Source: JAGPUQ01 sp947084925 (lineage in GTDB: Bacteria > Pseudomonadota > Gammaproteobacteria > Pseudomonadales > Porticoccaceae). Taken from it: 64,000 nt of DNA. The stretch is from assembly GCA_947084925.1 (NCBI GenBank), contig CAMTUJ010000007.1:1-64000 (forward strand). Direction: 5' to 3'. Positions 16,716 through 24,580 of this stretch are shown here, piece after piece. The notes beneath the pieces are model-generated. The model worked only from the letters and a program-made list of their open reading frames with translations, had not been told where the DNA came from and made no database searches. The stretch's first letter is position 1; every line of letters begins with the position of its first letter. A program made the translations under genes and the position numbers.

Positions 16716-17966
16716 ATGACCGCCAGCGAACTCTGCTACGACCCCAGCACCCGCGCCGTCATCGACAACCCTTTCCCGCTGTTTGCGCGTTTGCAACGCG
16801 AGGCGCCGGTGCACTGGAGCGCACCGCTGCGCGGTTGGGTGGTGACGCGCCACGAGGACTGCAAGGCGATCCTGCTCGACAAGCGATTTTCCGCCGCGCG
16901 GATGCAGCCGTTCTTCAATGCCCTGCCCGGGGAACAGCGCGCGAAATTGCAGGATCTCGAAGCTTCGGTGAGTTTGTGGACCGTGTTTCTCGATCCGCCC
17001 GACCACACCCGCCTGCGCCGCCTGCTCAATCGCGGGTTCACCTCACGCGCGGTGAATGCGATGGCGCCGCGCATCGCCGAGATCGTCCACGAGACGCTCG
17101 ACGCGGTAGCCGGGCGCGGTGAAATCGATTTCATCCGCGACCTCGCCTACCGGATTCCCGCGGCAGTGATCATGGAAATGCTGGGCGCGTCGCGTGGCGA
17201 GATCGAAGCCTACAAACTGTGGTCCGACGACCTCGGTCTGTTCATCGGTAGTTCGCGCATCACGCCGGACAAATACGAACGCGCCGAAACGGCGATGGCG
17301 CATCTGACCGGCGCCTTTCGCGAACTGGTCGCGGAGCGTCGCCGCCGGCCGCGCGCGGACATGATCAGCGATCTGATCCGCGCCGAGGACGCGGGCGAAG
17401 TGCTGGATGAGCAGGAGCTGATCGCCACCTGCGTGCTGCTGCTGTTCGCGGGCCACGAGACCACCGGCAATCTGCTCGCCACCGGCATGTATTATCTGGC
17501 CCGTCACCCCGAACAGCTCGACGATCTGCGCCGGCATCCGGAACTCGCCGAATCCGCGGTGGAGGAGATACTCCGCTACGACGGACCCAATGCGGCGGTG
17601 ACCCGGGTGGTGGGCGAGGACATCGAATTCGGCGGCCACCGGATGGCCAAGGGCCAGCGCGTATTCGCGATGATCAACGCGGCGAACCGCGATCCCGAAG
17701 TGTTCCCCGATCCCCAGCGCTTCGACATCCGCCGCCCTCCCCAGGGCGGCACCCCGCTCGGCCAGTTCGCCTTCGGCCACGGCATTCACTTCTGTATCGG
17801 CGCACCCCTGGCGCGCCTGGAAGGCCGCATCGCGCTGCCGATCTTCGCCGAACGCATCCGCCATCCCCGGCTGATCGGCGCCGAACCCGAATGGCTGGAC
17901 AGTCTGAGTTTTCGCGGCCTCACGGCACTGCCATTGGCCGGCGAATTTGTCGCCCGCGACCGCTAG
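16716..17966 (+). CDS. Cytochrome P450 (bacterial class I type)
   Basis: A 416-residue soluble monooxygenase. The I-helix oxygen-activation motif is LLFAGHETTGNLL, the K-helix ExxR is EEILR, and the haem-binding loop FGHGIHFCIGAPLARLE supplies the cysteine ligand. The form resembles CYP107/CYP109-type enzymes, which hydroxylate terpenoids, fatty acids or polyketides. The ATG at 16716 has GGGAG 10-14 bases upstream. No ferredoxin or ferredoxin reductase is adjacent, so redox partners must come from elsewhere. Substrate unknown. Confidence 0.93.
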   Translation: MTASELCYDPSTRAVIDNPFPLFARLQREAPVHWSAPLRGWVVTRHEDCKAILLDKRFSAARMQPFFNALPGEQRAKLQDLEASVSLWTVFLDPPDHTRLRRLLNRGFTSRAVNAMAPRIAEIVHETLDAVAGRGEIDFIRDLAYRIPAAVIMEMLGASRGEIEAYKLWSDDLGLFIGSSRITPDKYERAETAMAHLTGAFRELVAERRRRPRADMISDLIRAEDAGEVLDEQELIATCVLLLFAGHETTGNLLATGMYYLARHPEQLDDLRRHPELAESAVEEILRYDGPNAAVTRVVGEDIEFGGHRMAKGQRVFAMINAANRDPEVFPDPQRFDIRRPPQGGTPLGQFAFGHGIHFCIGAPLARLEGRIALPIFAERIRHPRLIGAEPEWLDSLSFRGLTALPLAGEFVARDR

Positions 17967-18080
17967 CCCGGCACACCGCGCTGATCTTCCGACCGGACTC
18001 TCCCCGCCGGCGTAACCCACCACGGTGGTTGGCTCACGTGTTACAAAGCCGGGCAACGCCACAACAGATCCCGCTACACC

Positions 18081-18719
18081 ATGCTGACACTGCTGCTCAA
18101 TGGGCATATCGCCCTGTTCGCCATCCTGCTGCTGGCGATCATCGTCTCGCTCAGTCTGCACGAGTTTGGCCACGCCCAGGCAGCCACCCTGCTGGGCGAT
18201 GACACCCCCCGGCGCATGGGACGGCTTACCGTCAACCCGGTCGCCCATATCGATCCGCTGGGTCTGTTGATGGTGGTGCTGGTGGGATTCGGCTACGCCC
18301 GGCCGGTGAGCTTCAACCCCGCCAGAATGCGCGGGCGCTGGTCGCCGGCCGCGGTCGCGGCAGCGGGACCCGGCATGAATCTGCTGCTGGCGGTGGTGGC
18401 GGTGAATCTGTTGGCCCTGGGCGCCCAGTCGGGCGGCGTTGCCTGGTCGCGGGAAGCCGTGCTGACGCTGACAATCCTGGCCCAGATCAATCTGCTGCTG
18501 ATGCTGTTCAACCTGTTGCCGCTGGGACCGCTGGACGGCCATTACATTCTGTCCTGGCTGCTGCCACCGCGGCTCGGCCAGCGCTACGATCACTTCAACG
18601 CCCGCCACGGCACCCAGGCGTTTCTGGTGCTGATTCTGCTCAGCGTGATGGGCGTGCCGGTATTCCGTTTTCTGGCGAGTTTCGCGGACCGGGTGCTCCC
18701 GTTGCTGGTCGTTGTCTGA
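18081..18719 (+). CDS. Site-2 protease family (M50) membrane metalloprotease
   Basis: A 212-residue membrane protein of the short SpoIVFB/Rv-type M50 group without a PDZ domain. The zinc motif is HEFGH near residue 34. The third ligand lies in the later helix as NLLPLGPLDGHYIL. Several hydrophobic helices flank these. Such proteases cleave substrates within the membrane, often anti-sigma factors or signal peptides. No obvious partner is adjacent; the rpoE-rseA pair lies about 29 kb away. Confidence 0.85.
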   Translation: MLTLLLNGHIALFAILLLAIIVSLSLHEFGHAQAATLLGDDTPRRMGRLTVNPVAHIDPLGLLMVVLVGFGYARPVSFNPARMRGRWSPAAVAAAGPGMNLLLAVVAVNLLALGAQSGGVAWSREAVLTLTILAQINLLLMLFNLLPLGPLDGHYILSWLLPPRLGQRYDHFNARHGTQAFLVLILLSVMGVPVFRFLASFADRVLPLLVVV

Positions 18720-18767
18720 GCCGGATCGCGCCGGGCGCTGGCGCTCACCGCAGCGTGCGGCGGCGTG

Positions 18768-19361
18768 TCAGGACACCGCCTTCAGGATCAGCGGCGCCAG
18801 CGCATCAGGCAGACGAACCTGCCCCGCCAGCACGAAGGCATGGGCGTCCGCCGACATCTTGCGCCAGGTCTTGCGGATGATGTCCAGCCACTTGGCTTCG
18901 TCGTAGTCGGGGTGCAGATCCGCGAAGCCCGCCAGATAGTGTTCCAGAAAGACCAGGGCGGACACGTCCTCCAGCAACTGCGTCTCGCTGTTCACCTTGA
19001 GGCCCTGCTTGCTCACCGCGGCCTTGACGCGCGCGATCAGCGCCGCATCGTAGCCGGTCTCCTCCATGATGGTCGCGGCGGTCTCGGCATGGAACCGGTA
19101 CAGCCCGGCGCGCCAGCGCAGGTAGCCCTGCCGGCCCGCCGGATAGGTGGAACGCGGCGTCATCCAGCGCTGGATATGCTGGGCGCGCACGGCGAGCCGC
19201 ACCGCTTCCGACGCATCCGGCGCGAAGCGTTCCAGCATGGCGGTCATGCGTTCGGCGTAGAGCAGTTCCCGGGGCCGACCGTCCTCCCGATGGGGGTCCA
19301 GCGCATTGGCGGCGTCGAAGTGGGCGATGGTGGTGGTGAAGCGTTGCGGGTCGGTGATCAT
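18768..19361 (-). CDS. DUF4202 family protein
   Basis: A 197-residue, probably cytosolic protein. It matches my memory of DUF4202: a helical protein beginning with TxxxFDAAN...DP and containing HIQRW, YLRWR...H and VFLEHYLAGF. The His/Asp/Glu spacing suggests an HD-like metal site. Family members have no firmly established function. It faces the protease gene end-to-end and has no operon partner here. Confidence 0.8.
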   Translation of the reverse strand: MITDPQRFTTTIAHFDAANALDPHREDGRPRELLYAERMTAMLERFAPDASEAVRLAVRAQHIQRWMTPRSTYPAGRQGYLRWRAGLYRFHAETAATIMEETGYDAALIARVKAAVSKQGLKVNSETQLLEDVSALVFLEHYLAGFADLHPDYDEAKWLDIIRKTWRKMSADAHAFVLAGQVRLPDALAPLILKAVS

Positions 19362-19612
19362 GGTGGTTTGCCGTTACGCGAGTGAAATGACCGGTACGCG
19401 CGGGATGGCACGGTCGCCGCGCGCCCATGATCGCGCAACAGCGGCGCGGGCGCGAGGTTGCGGCGGGGATTTTGGCAGCTGGAATCCGATGTTTCCCTGG
19501 ACTTGGTCTGTGGGACAGTCATACAGATTCCAGCCGGATCACACCCCGGCGCGCGTGCGCTTTTGGGGGTTATCGAGCGGCCGAGCGTTCCTGACCGCTA
19601 TTCCCGACCTGT

Positions 19613-20527
19613 TCACAGCAGCGCCGCTTCCAATCGCTGCTTGCGTTGTTCCCAGTCCGGCATCACCTGTCCGAGCAGCTTGAAGAACCGCGCATCGTGG
19701 TCGCGGTGCCGGGTATGGCATAGCTCGTGGATCACCACGTACTCGATACAGGGGCGAGGGGCGCGCACCAGGTTGACGTTCAGGGTCATGGTGCCAGCGC
19801 GCGACAGGCTGCCCCAGCGGGATTGCATGGCGCGCACGATCAGGCGCGCGGGCCTGTCATTCCCGCGCAAGCGGGAATCGATGCCCTTGAAGCGGAGCAG
19901 GCTGGCGTCCAGCACTTCGGTGAATACGGCGCGGGCGCGGTCGAGATACCAGCGGTGCAGCAGTGCCCTGACTTGATCCGGGCCGCGCTCTGGCTCGCCG
20001 GGCAGCGTGACCAGAAGCTGGCCGCGCGTGAGTTTGATGCGCGCCATCCCTGCGGGCGCACTGCGTGCGTCCAAAATCGCTCCCTGCGATTTTGTCACGC
20101 TGGCCGCATCGCCCACGATGAGCTTCAGCCGGTACTGCCGGCCGAGATAGAGATGCGATTCGCCGTTGATGTACTGCCTTGTCGGAGTGCGCGGTCGGTA
20201 ACGCTCGAACTCGGCCAGTTGCCGGCTGATCCATGCCGCCCGTTTCTGCACCCGTTCCACAATCAGTGCCTCGGGGCAATCGACCGGCGCGCGTACCAGT
20301 ACGCGGCTGTCGGGGTGGACCTCGATAGCCAGCGTCTGCCGCGACGCCAGAAAGCGCACCTCGTAGCGGATCGTGTCGGTGCCATAGCGTAACTGACGCA
20401 GGCCGGGATGACCGTGAAGCTTATCCTCGATGATGATCGGGGAACGGGCATCCACTTCCTGAGCGGTACTGGACTCCCGCTTTCGCGGGAGTGACGCCAA
20501 AGAATCCCGGGCAACCATGGTCTTCAC
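19613..20527 (-). CDS. YgjP/SprT-like metallopeptidase with repeat-derived inserts
   Basis: A 304-residue member of the YgjP (M48-like) family, which often follows hsdR in type I restriction operons. The zinc motif VVIHELCHTRHRDH lies near residue 265 and the family's RWGS box precedes it. The GTG at 20527 overlaps the hsdR stop as GTGA (20524-20527), implying translational coupling; ATG at 20518 is an alternative. Two palindromic repeats are read through in frame. One gives SLPRKRESS near the N-terminus, the other gives GIDSRLRGND just before the RWGS region. The catalytic motif is intact. Its role in restriction systems is unproven. Confidence 0.85.
   Translation of the reverse strand: MKTMVARDSLASLPRKRESSTAQEVDARSPIIIEDKLHGHPGLRQLRYGTDTIRYEVRFLASRQTLAIEVHPDSRVLVRAPVDCPEALIVERVQKRAAWISRQLAEFERYRPRTPTRQYINGESHLYLGRQYRLKLIVGDAASVTKSQGAILDARSAPAGMARIKLTRGQLLVTLPGEPERGPDQVRALLHRWYLDRARAVFTEVLDASLLRFKGIDSRLRGNDRPARLIVRAMQSRWGSLSRAGTMTLNVNLVRAPRPCIEYVVIHELCHTRHRDHDARFFKLLGQVMPDWEQRKQRLEAALL
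19859..19878. repeat. ATTCCC-N8-GGGAAT palindromic repeat inside the peptidase gene
   Basis: ATTCCCGC (19859-19866) and GCGGGAAT (19871-19878) are perfect complements around GCAA. The form equals the dRS3-like consensus ATTCCC-N8-GGGAAT known from Neisseria and similar repeats of other proteobacteria. It is translated as SRLRGN in the peptidase frame. Confidence 0.7.
20473..20492. repeat. Second, inverted copy of the same repeat family
   Basis: ACTCCCGC (20473-20480) and GCGGGAGT (20485-20492) are perfect complements around TTTC. The flanks (CTGG before, GACG after) match the other copy read on the opposite strand, so the two copies are inverted relative to each other. Translated as SLPRKRES in the peptidase frame. 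Confidence 0.68.
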
Positions 20528-23500
20528 CCTGCCATCCGGTGGCGGGCGAGTTGCATTGTCTTCTCGATGATCGCGTCCATCTCTTCGGTGGACAGCGCGA
20601 TGGCCCGTGCGCCCTTCACTTCGTCGTAGAGGTAGTCGTCGATCGCGTTCATGGTCCGGCGCTGGGCGTCGAGGTCATCCCAGTAACCCACCTTGCGGTT
20701 GCGCCGGAAGATGTCCCACACCGCCATGGCGGCCTCGGCGGCGGTTGTCTGAGCCTGCTCGGCGTCGCCGAGGTGGTTCGCCACGAAGGGGCGCAACAGG
20801 CCATAGACGGCAGCGGCGTCTGCGTCGCCGTTCAGTGCCGGTGGCAGGTCATCGCCCTTGCGCGAAACCACGGCGTCCTTGATCTCGGTGACCCGCTGCA
20901 GGTACTCGAGGTCGGACAGGCGCCTGGCGCGGTGGTCGTCGATGGCCTGCTGAATGAGTTTGGAGAACTTCTCGTAGAAGGCCGGGTCTTGCTCCAGCCG
21001 TTCGTTGATGGCGCGCCTGGTGGCGTGGGCGATCATGTCGGCCTTCGCTCCTAAACGGTCCCCGAGGTTCTTCTCGCTGCCCGCGCCTTGCTCCTCGACC
21101 ACCTTCTGGAATGCAGCCTCGTCGAAGATGTTCACCGGCGCGTTCAGCTGCACCACCTCGGAAGCCGAGATGTGGGTGTCCAGCAACTTCTGGATGCGCG
21201 GCTCGAAATCGCGGTAATCCACCGATTCGGCATAGCGCAGCTTCACCGCCGCCTTGAGATTGATGAAGCGCTTGAGATCGTTCTTGTAGGCGCGCAGCTT
21301 CTGTTCGGGCGTCTCGGTGATGAAGCGCTCGCTGGACAGCGCAATGGCCAGGGTCTTGGCGTAAGCCGTCAGTCGCTCGTAGAAATCGGCACGCAGCTTC
21401 TCATCGGCCAGCAACTGCTCGAAGGCTTCCTCGTCCTGACGGTTCTTCACCGTCTTGAACAGATCCCACAGCTCGGCATGGCGCTGCGGCAGGGCCTTGG
21501 TTTCTTCATGGATCGAGGTCAGCGCGCCTTCGAGATCCGCCGCCTCGAATCCTTCCAGGGCGCTGTAGGTGGTCAGCGCCTGGTCCAGCTCACCCAGCAC
21601 ACCCACGTAGTCGATGATGTAGCCGAAGTCCTTGGTGCGGCTTCCGCCTAAGCTCCCCTCTCCCGTGTGCGGGAGAGGGGCCGGGGGAGAGGGTAGATCG
21701 CCCTCGTACAGGCGGTTCACCCGGGCGATGGCCTGAAGCAGGGTGTGGTCCTTCAGACGGCGGGTCAGATAGAGCACAGTGTTACGCGGCGCGTCGAAGC
21801 CGGTCAGCAGCTTGTCCACCACGATCAGGATTTCAGGCTCTTCGCCGTTCTTGAAGGCGTTGACGACGTTCTTGTTGTAGTCCTCTTCGGAGCCGTGCCG
21901 CTTCATCATGCGTTGCCAGAAGGCCACCACCGCGTCGGTGGATTCCTCGGCGTCGATCTCGTCGAAGCCCTCGCGCTCGTCGGGCGGCGAGATGATCACC
22001 TCGCTGCTGACCGCGCCCAGCTCGTCCAGAAACGCCTTGTAGCGCAGTGCCGCCGCCTTGTTGGGCGCCACCAACTGTGCCTTGAAGCCGGTGCCCTGCC
22101 AGTTCTGGCGGTAATGCTCGCTGATGTCGAAGGCGCGCATGTAGATCACCTGCTCGGCCTTGTTCAGCATCTCGGCGCGGGCGTATTTCTTCTTCAGATC
22201 GGCCTTCTGCTGGTCGGTCAGCCCCTGGGTGTGACGCTCGAACCAGATGTCGATGGCAGCCTGGTTCTGCTCCAGCTCCACCATGCGCCCTTCGTAGAGC
22301 AGCGGCACGATGGCGCCGTCGGCCACAGCCTGGTCGATGGCATAGGTGTGGATCACGCCGCCGAACTTCGCCACGTCGCTCTTCTCGCGGGTGAGCAGCG
22401 GCGTGCCGGTGAAGCCGATGTAGCAGGCATTCGGGAACATCTGCCGCATGCGCGCCGAATAGCCGCCCAGCTGGGTGCGCTGGGTTTCGTCCACCAGCAC
22501 GAAGATGTCGGGCGAGGCATCGCTGAACTTCTTGTAGGCCAGCGCCTTGTCGAACTTGTGCACCAGCGTGGTGACGATGTGCGCCTTGCCGTCGGACACC
22601 AGTTCCACCAGATGGCGGCCGCTCTCGGCCCTGTCCGGGGAGAGGCCGCAGGCGGCGAAGGTGTTGCCGAGCTGCTTGTCCAGATCCACCCGGTCGGTCA
22701 CCAGCACGATGCGCGGATTGCGGATGGCCGGCTCCAGCGCCAGCGCGCGGGCCAGCATCACCATGGTCAGCGACTTGCCCGAGCCTTGGGTGTGCCAGAC
22801 GATGCCGCCCCGGCGGCGGCCCACCCTCTCCCCCGACCCCTCCCCCCGTGCCTGGGAGTGGGTAAAAATTGGCTCCCAACCCCCGCTTGGGGGAGAGGGG
22901 CCGGGGGAGAGGGCAGGTTCAATGTGCCGAACCCGCCGCAACACTTCCTGAATCGCGAACACCTGCTGATAGCGCGCGATCTTGCGCACGCCACCGTCGA
23001 ACACGGTAAAAGCCCAGGCCATTTCCAGCAGGCGCTCGGGGCGGCACAGGGCGTAGAGCGCGCGGTCCTGTTCGGTCACCTGACGTTTCACCAGATACTT
23101 GCCTTCATCGCGCACGCCCAGCTCGGCAAAAGCCAGTTCGAACAGCGAGGCCTTGACCAACTCCGGCAGCGGGCGTTCCAGCAGTGGCGCCAGATCGGCG
23201 TCCGCCACATCCTCCTTCCACTTCGACCAGAACTTGGCCGGCGTGCCGGTGGTGGCGTAGCGGGCTTCATTCTTGTTCACCGCCAGTACCATCTGCGCGT
23301 AGGTGAACAGGCGCGGGATGTATTCATCGCGCTGGTTGCGGATAGTCTGCGAGATGGCCTGGGCCACCTCGACCCTGGGCGACTTGCACTCGATCACCGC
23401 GAAGGGGATGCCGTTGACGAACAGCACCACGTCCGGCCGGCACATGGCATCCCCTCTCCCGCCCACGGGAGAGGGTGCCCCGAAGGGGCGGGAGAGGGAA

Positions 23501-23952
23501 CGCTCCACCGCGAACTCGGCCGCCACGTGATAGATGTTGTTCTCTGGATTACGCCAGTCCACGTAGTTGAGGGTAAAACTCTTCAGATCGCCCTCGATGG
23601 ACTGCTCCAGCGCCACGCCCAGCGTCAGCAGGTCGTAGACCGCCTCGTTGGTCTTGAGCAGGCCGTCGTACTTGACGTTCTTCAGCCGCTGGATGGCGCT
23701 CTGGAGGTTCTCTTCGCTGAACAGATAGGCCCCGCCCTTGTGCTGGATGCGGTTCAGCTTCTTCAACTGCTCGCGGAGGATCTCTTCCAGCAGTACATTG
23801 CCGGCCTTGCCGCCCCGCGCGGCCAGCGCCTCGGCGGGTGTCAGGTACTGGTAGCCCAGGTTGACCAGCACCTGCAGGGCCGGGATTTGGGACAGGTATT
23901 TTTCGTCGAAGCGGAAGGACGGCTCGGCGGCGTGGTCGTCTGAATCGGTCAT
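20524..23952 (-). CDS. hsdR: Type I restriction enzyme, R (motor/nuclease) subunit HsdR
   Basis: A 1142-residue restriction subunit that translocates and cuts unmethylated DNA with HsdM and HsdS. The nuclease PD...ExK is seen as PDVVLFVNG...VIECK near residues 172-188. Walker A is HTQGSGKS near 384-391, the DEAD-box equivalent VDETQ is near 486, FTGTPL is motif III-like, and motif VI is QAIARVNR near 738. A helical C-terminal domain completes it. It is longer than usual because three palindromic elements are read in frame, at about residues 151-166, 346-376 and 753-765. All core motifs survive. The start follows the DUF559 gene by 85 bases. Confidence 0.93.
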   Translation of the reverse strand: MTDSDDHAAEPSFRFDEKYLSQIPALQVLVNLGYQYLTPAEALAARGGKAGNVLLEEILREQLKKLNRIQHKGGAYLFSEENLQSAIQRLKNVKYDGLLKTNEAVYDLLTLGVALEQSIEGDLKSFTLNYVDWRNPENNIYHVAAEFAVERSLSRPFGAPSPVGGRGDAMCRPDVVLFVNGIPFAVIECKSPRVEVAQAISQTIRNQRDEYIPRLFTYAQMVLAVNKNEARYATTGTPAKFWSKWKEDVADADLAPLLERPLPELVKASLFELAFAELGVRDEGKYLVKRQVTEQDRALYALCRPERLLEMAWAFTVFDGGVRKIARYQQVFAIQEVLRRVRHIEPALSPGPSPPSGGWEPIFTHSQARGEGSGERVGRRRGGIVWHTQGSGKSLTMVMLARALALEPAIRNPRIVLVTDRVDLDKQLGNTFAACGLSPDRAESGRHLVELVSDGKAHIVTTLVHKFDKALAYKKFSDASPDIFVLVDETQRTQLGGYSARMRQMFPNACYIGFTGTPLLTREKSDVAKFGGVIHTYAIDQAVADGAIVPLLYEGRMVELEQNQAAIDIWFERHTQGLTDQQKADLKKKYARAEMLNKAEQVIYMRAFDISEHYRQNWQGTGFKAQLVAPNKAAALRYKAFLDELGAVSSEVIISPPDEREGFDEIDAEESTDAVVAFWQRMMKRHGSEEDYNKNVVNAFKNGEEPEILIVVDKLLTGFDAPRNTVLYLTRRLKDHTLLQAIARVNRLYEGDLPSPPAPLPHTGEGSLGGSRTKDFGYIIDYVGVLGELDQALTTYSALEGFEAADLEGALTSIHEETKALPQRHAELWDLFKTVKNRQDEEAFEQLLADEKLRADFYERLTAYAKTLAIALSSERFITETPEQKLRAYKNDLKRFINLKAAVKLRYAESVDYRDFEPRIQKLLDTHISASEVVQLNAPVNIFDEAAFQKVVEEQGAGSEKNLGDRLGAKADMIAHATRRAINERLEQDPAFYEKFSKLIQQAIDDHRARRLSDLEYLQRVTEIKDAVVSRKGDDLPPALNGDADAAAVYGLLRPFVANHLGDAEQAQTTAAEAAMAVWDIFRRNRKVGYWDDLDAQRRTMNAIDDYLYDEVKGARAIALSTEEMDAIIEKTMQLARHRMAG
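21656..21693. repeat. Palindromic element in frame in hsdR, after motif VI
   Basis: CCCTCTCCCG and CGGGAGAGGG pair around TGTG, with arms extended to 11 bases from 21655 to 21680. CCGGGGGAGAGGG follows. In the hsdR frame it is translated as a Pro/Gly/Ala-rich insert (SPPAPLPHTGEG). Confidence 0.78.
22824..22913. repeat. 90-base MITE-like element in frame in hsdR, before Walker A
   Basis: The ends form terminal inverted repeats of about 19 bases with one mismatch (CCCTCTCCCCCGACCCCTC against the complement of GAGGGGCCGGGGGAGAGGG). An inner CCCCC-GCTT-GGGGG hairpin lies at 22880-22893. The length of 90 is divisible by 3, so the frame is kept. The insert begins LSPGPSPPSGGW and ends just before the ATP-binding loop. 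Confidence 0.75.
23452..23498. repeat. Palindromic element in frame in hsdR, before the nuclease motif
   Basis: CCCTCTCCCG-CCCA-CGGGAGAGGG (23452-23475) is followed by the hairpin GCCCC-GAA-GGGGC and a further GGGAGAGGG. In the hsdR frame it gives SLSRPFGAPSPVGGRG, immediately upstream of the PD...ExK nuclease motif. Confidence 0.77.
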
Positions 23953-24037
23953 GGGCTACACTCTCGCGCAAAGGTTCCTCGCCGGTGACAAGTGCCCAAG
24001 GGGCTCTTTCGGGCCGTGGCCCGGATAGCTGGCGAGG

Positions 24038-24580
24038 TCATTTTTCGTTACTTGGATTGGGCTTTCCCCGGTCGGCAGAGCGGCTCTGGACTTCCTCCGG
24101 GGCCGTTTTGTTTTCTGCACACTCACCCTCTCCCGGCCTTCGGCCACCCTCTCCCGCAAGCGGGAGAGGGGAAGAAACACCCGCCGCAGCGCTCCTGCTC
24201 CCCTCTCCCGCTTGCGGGAGAGGGGTCGGGGGAGAGGGTGCAGCGGCAAGCACCTCCCGGATCCGCTCCAACACCCCCGGCAACTCCTGCATCACCTCGC
24301 TGTTCCAGAACCTCAGCACCCGATAACCATTCGCTGCAAGCCACGCATCGCGCCGCTGGTCATAGGCGACATCATCGGCATGCTGCCCACCGTCCAGTTC
24401 GATCACCAGTCGGCTTTCCAGGCAGACGAAATCGACAATGAACGGGCCGATCGGTTTCTGCCGCTTGAACTTCGCACCCACGAACCGGTGGCCGCGCAAG
24501 TGATACCAGAGCCGATGTTCGGCATCGGTCATATCCTTGCGCAGCGCCTTGGCATGCTTCAGCAAGCGTGGGTCAGTCAT
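24038..24580 (-). CDS. DUF559 (Vsr-like) endonuclease inside the restriction operon
   Basis: A 180-residue protein whose first 115 residues are a DUF559 domain, a PD-(D/E)xK-fold family related to very-short-patch endonucleases. Family blocks are LRKDMTDAEHRLWYHLR, RQKPIGPFIVDFVC, LVIELDGGQH and GYRVLRFWN. Residues about 115-151 are translated palindromic repeat and residues 152-180 have no similarity. The ATG at 24580 overlaps the hsdS end by 8 bases, and its GGGAGAGGG ribosome-binding site comes from a flanking repeat. The gene lies between two direct-repeat clusters, so it may be a late insertion into the operon. Its cleavage specificity and any link to restriction are unknown. Confidence 0.82.
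   Translation of the reverse strand: MTDPRLLKHAKALRKDMTDAEHRLWYHLRGHRFVGAKFKRQKPIGPFIVDFVCLESRLVIELDGGQHADDVAYDQRRDAWLAANGYRVLRFWNSEVMQELPGVLERIREVLAAAPSPPTPLPQAGEGSRSAAAGVSSPLPLAGEGGRRPGEGECAENKTAPEEVQSRSADRGKPNPSNEK
24126..24238. repeat. Composite palindromic repeat cluster, 3' side of the DUF559 gene
   Basis: It contains two perfect palindromes, CCCTCTCCCGC-AA-GCGGGAGAGGG (24147-24170) and CCCTCTCCCGC-TT-GCGGGAGAGGG (24201-24224), introduced by CCCTCTCCCGGCCTTCGG. Its first 85 bases recur almost unchanged and in the same orientation at 24586-24670. It encodes the C-terminal part of the DUF559 protein. Confidence 0.8.

Noticed and set aside
21745..23943. A 730-codon plus-strand frame opposite hsdR.
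   Set aside because: It has no domain signature, and the opposite strand encodes all helicase and nuclease motifs.
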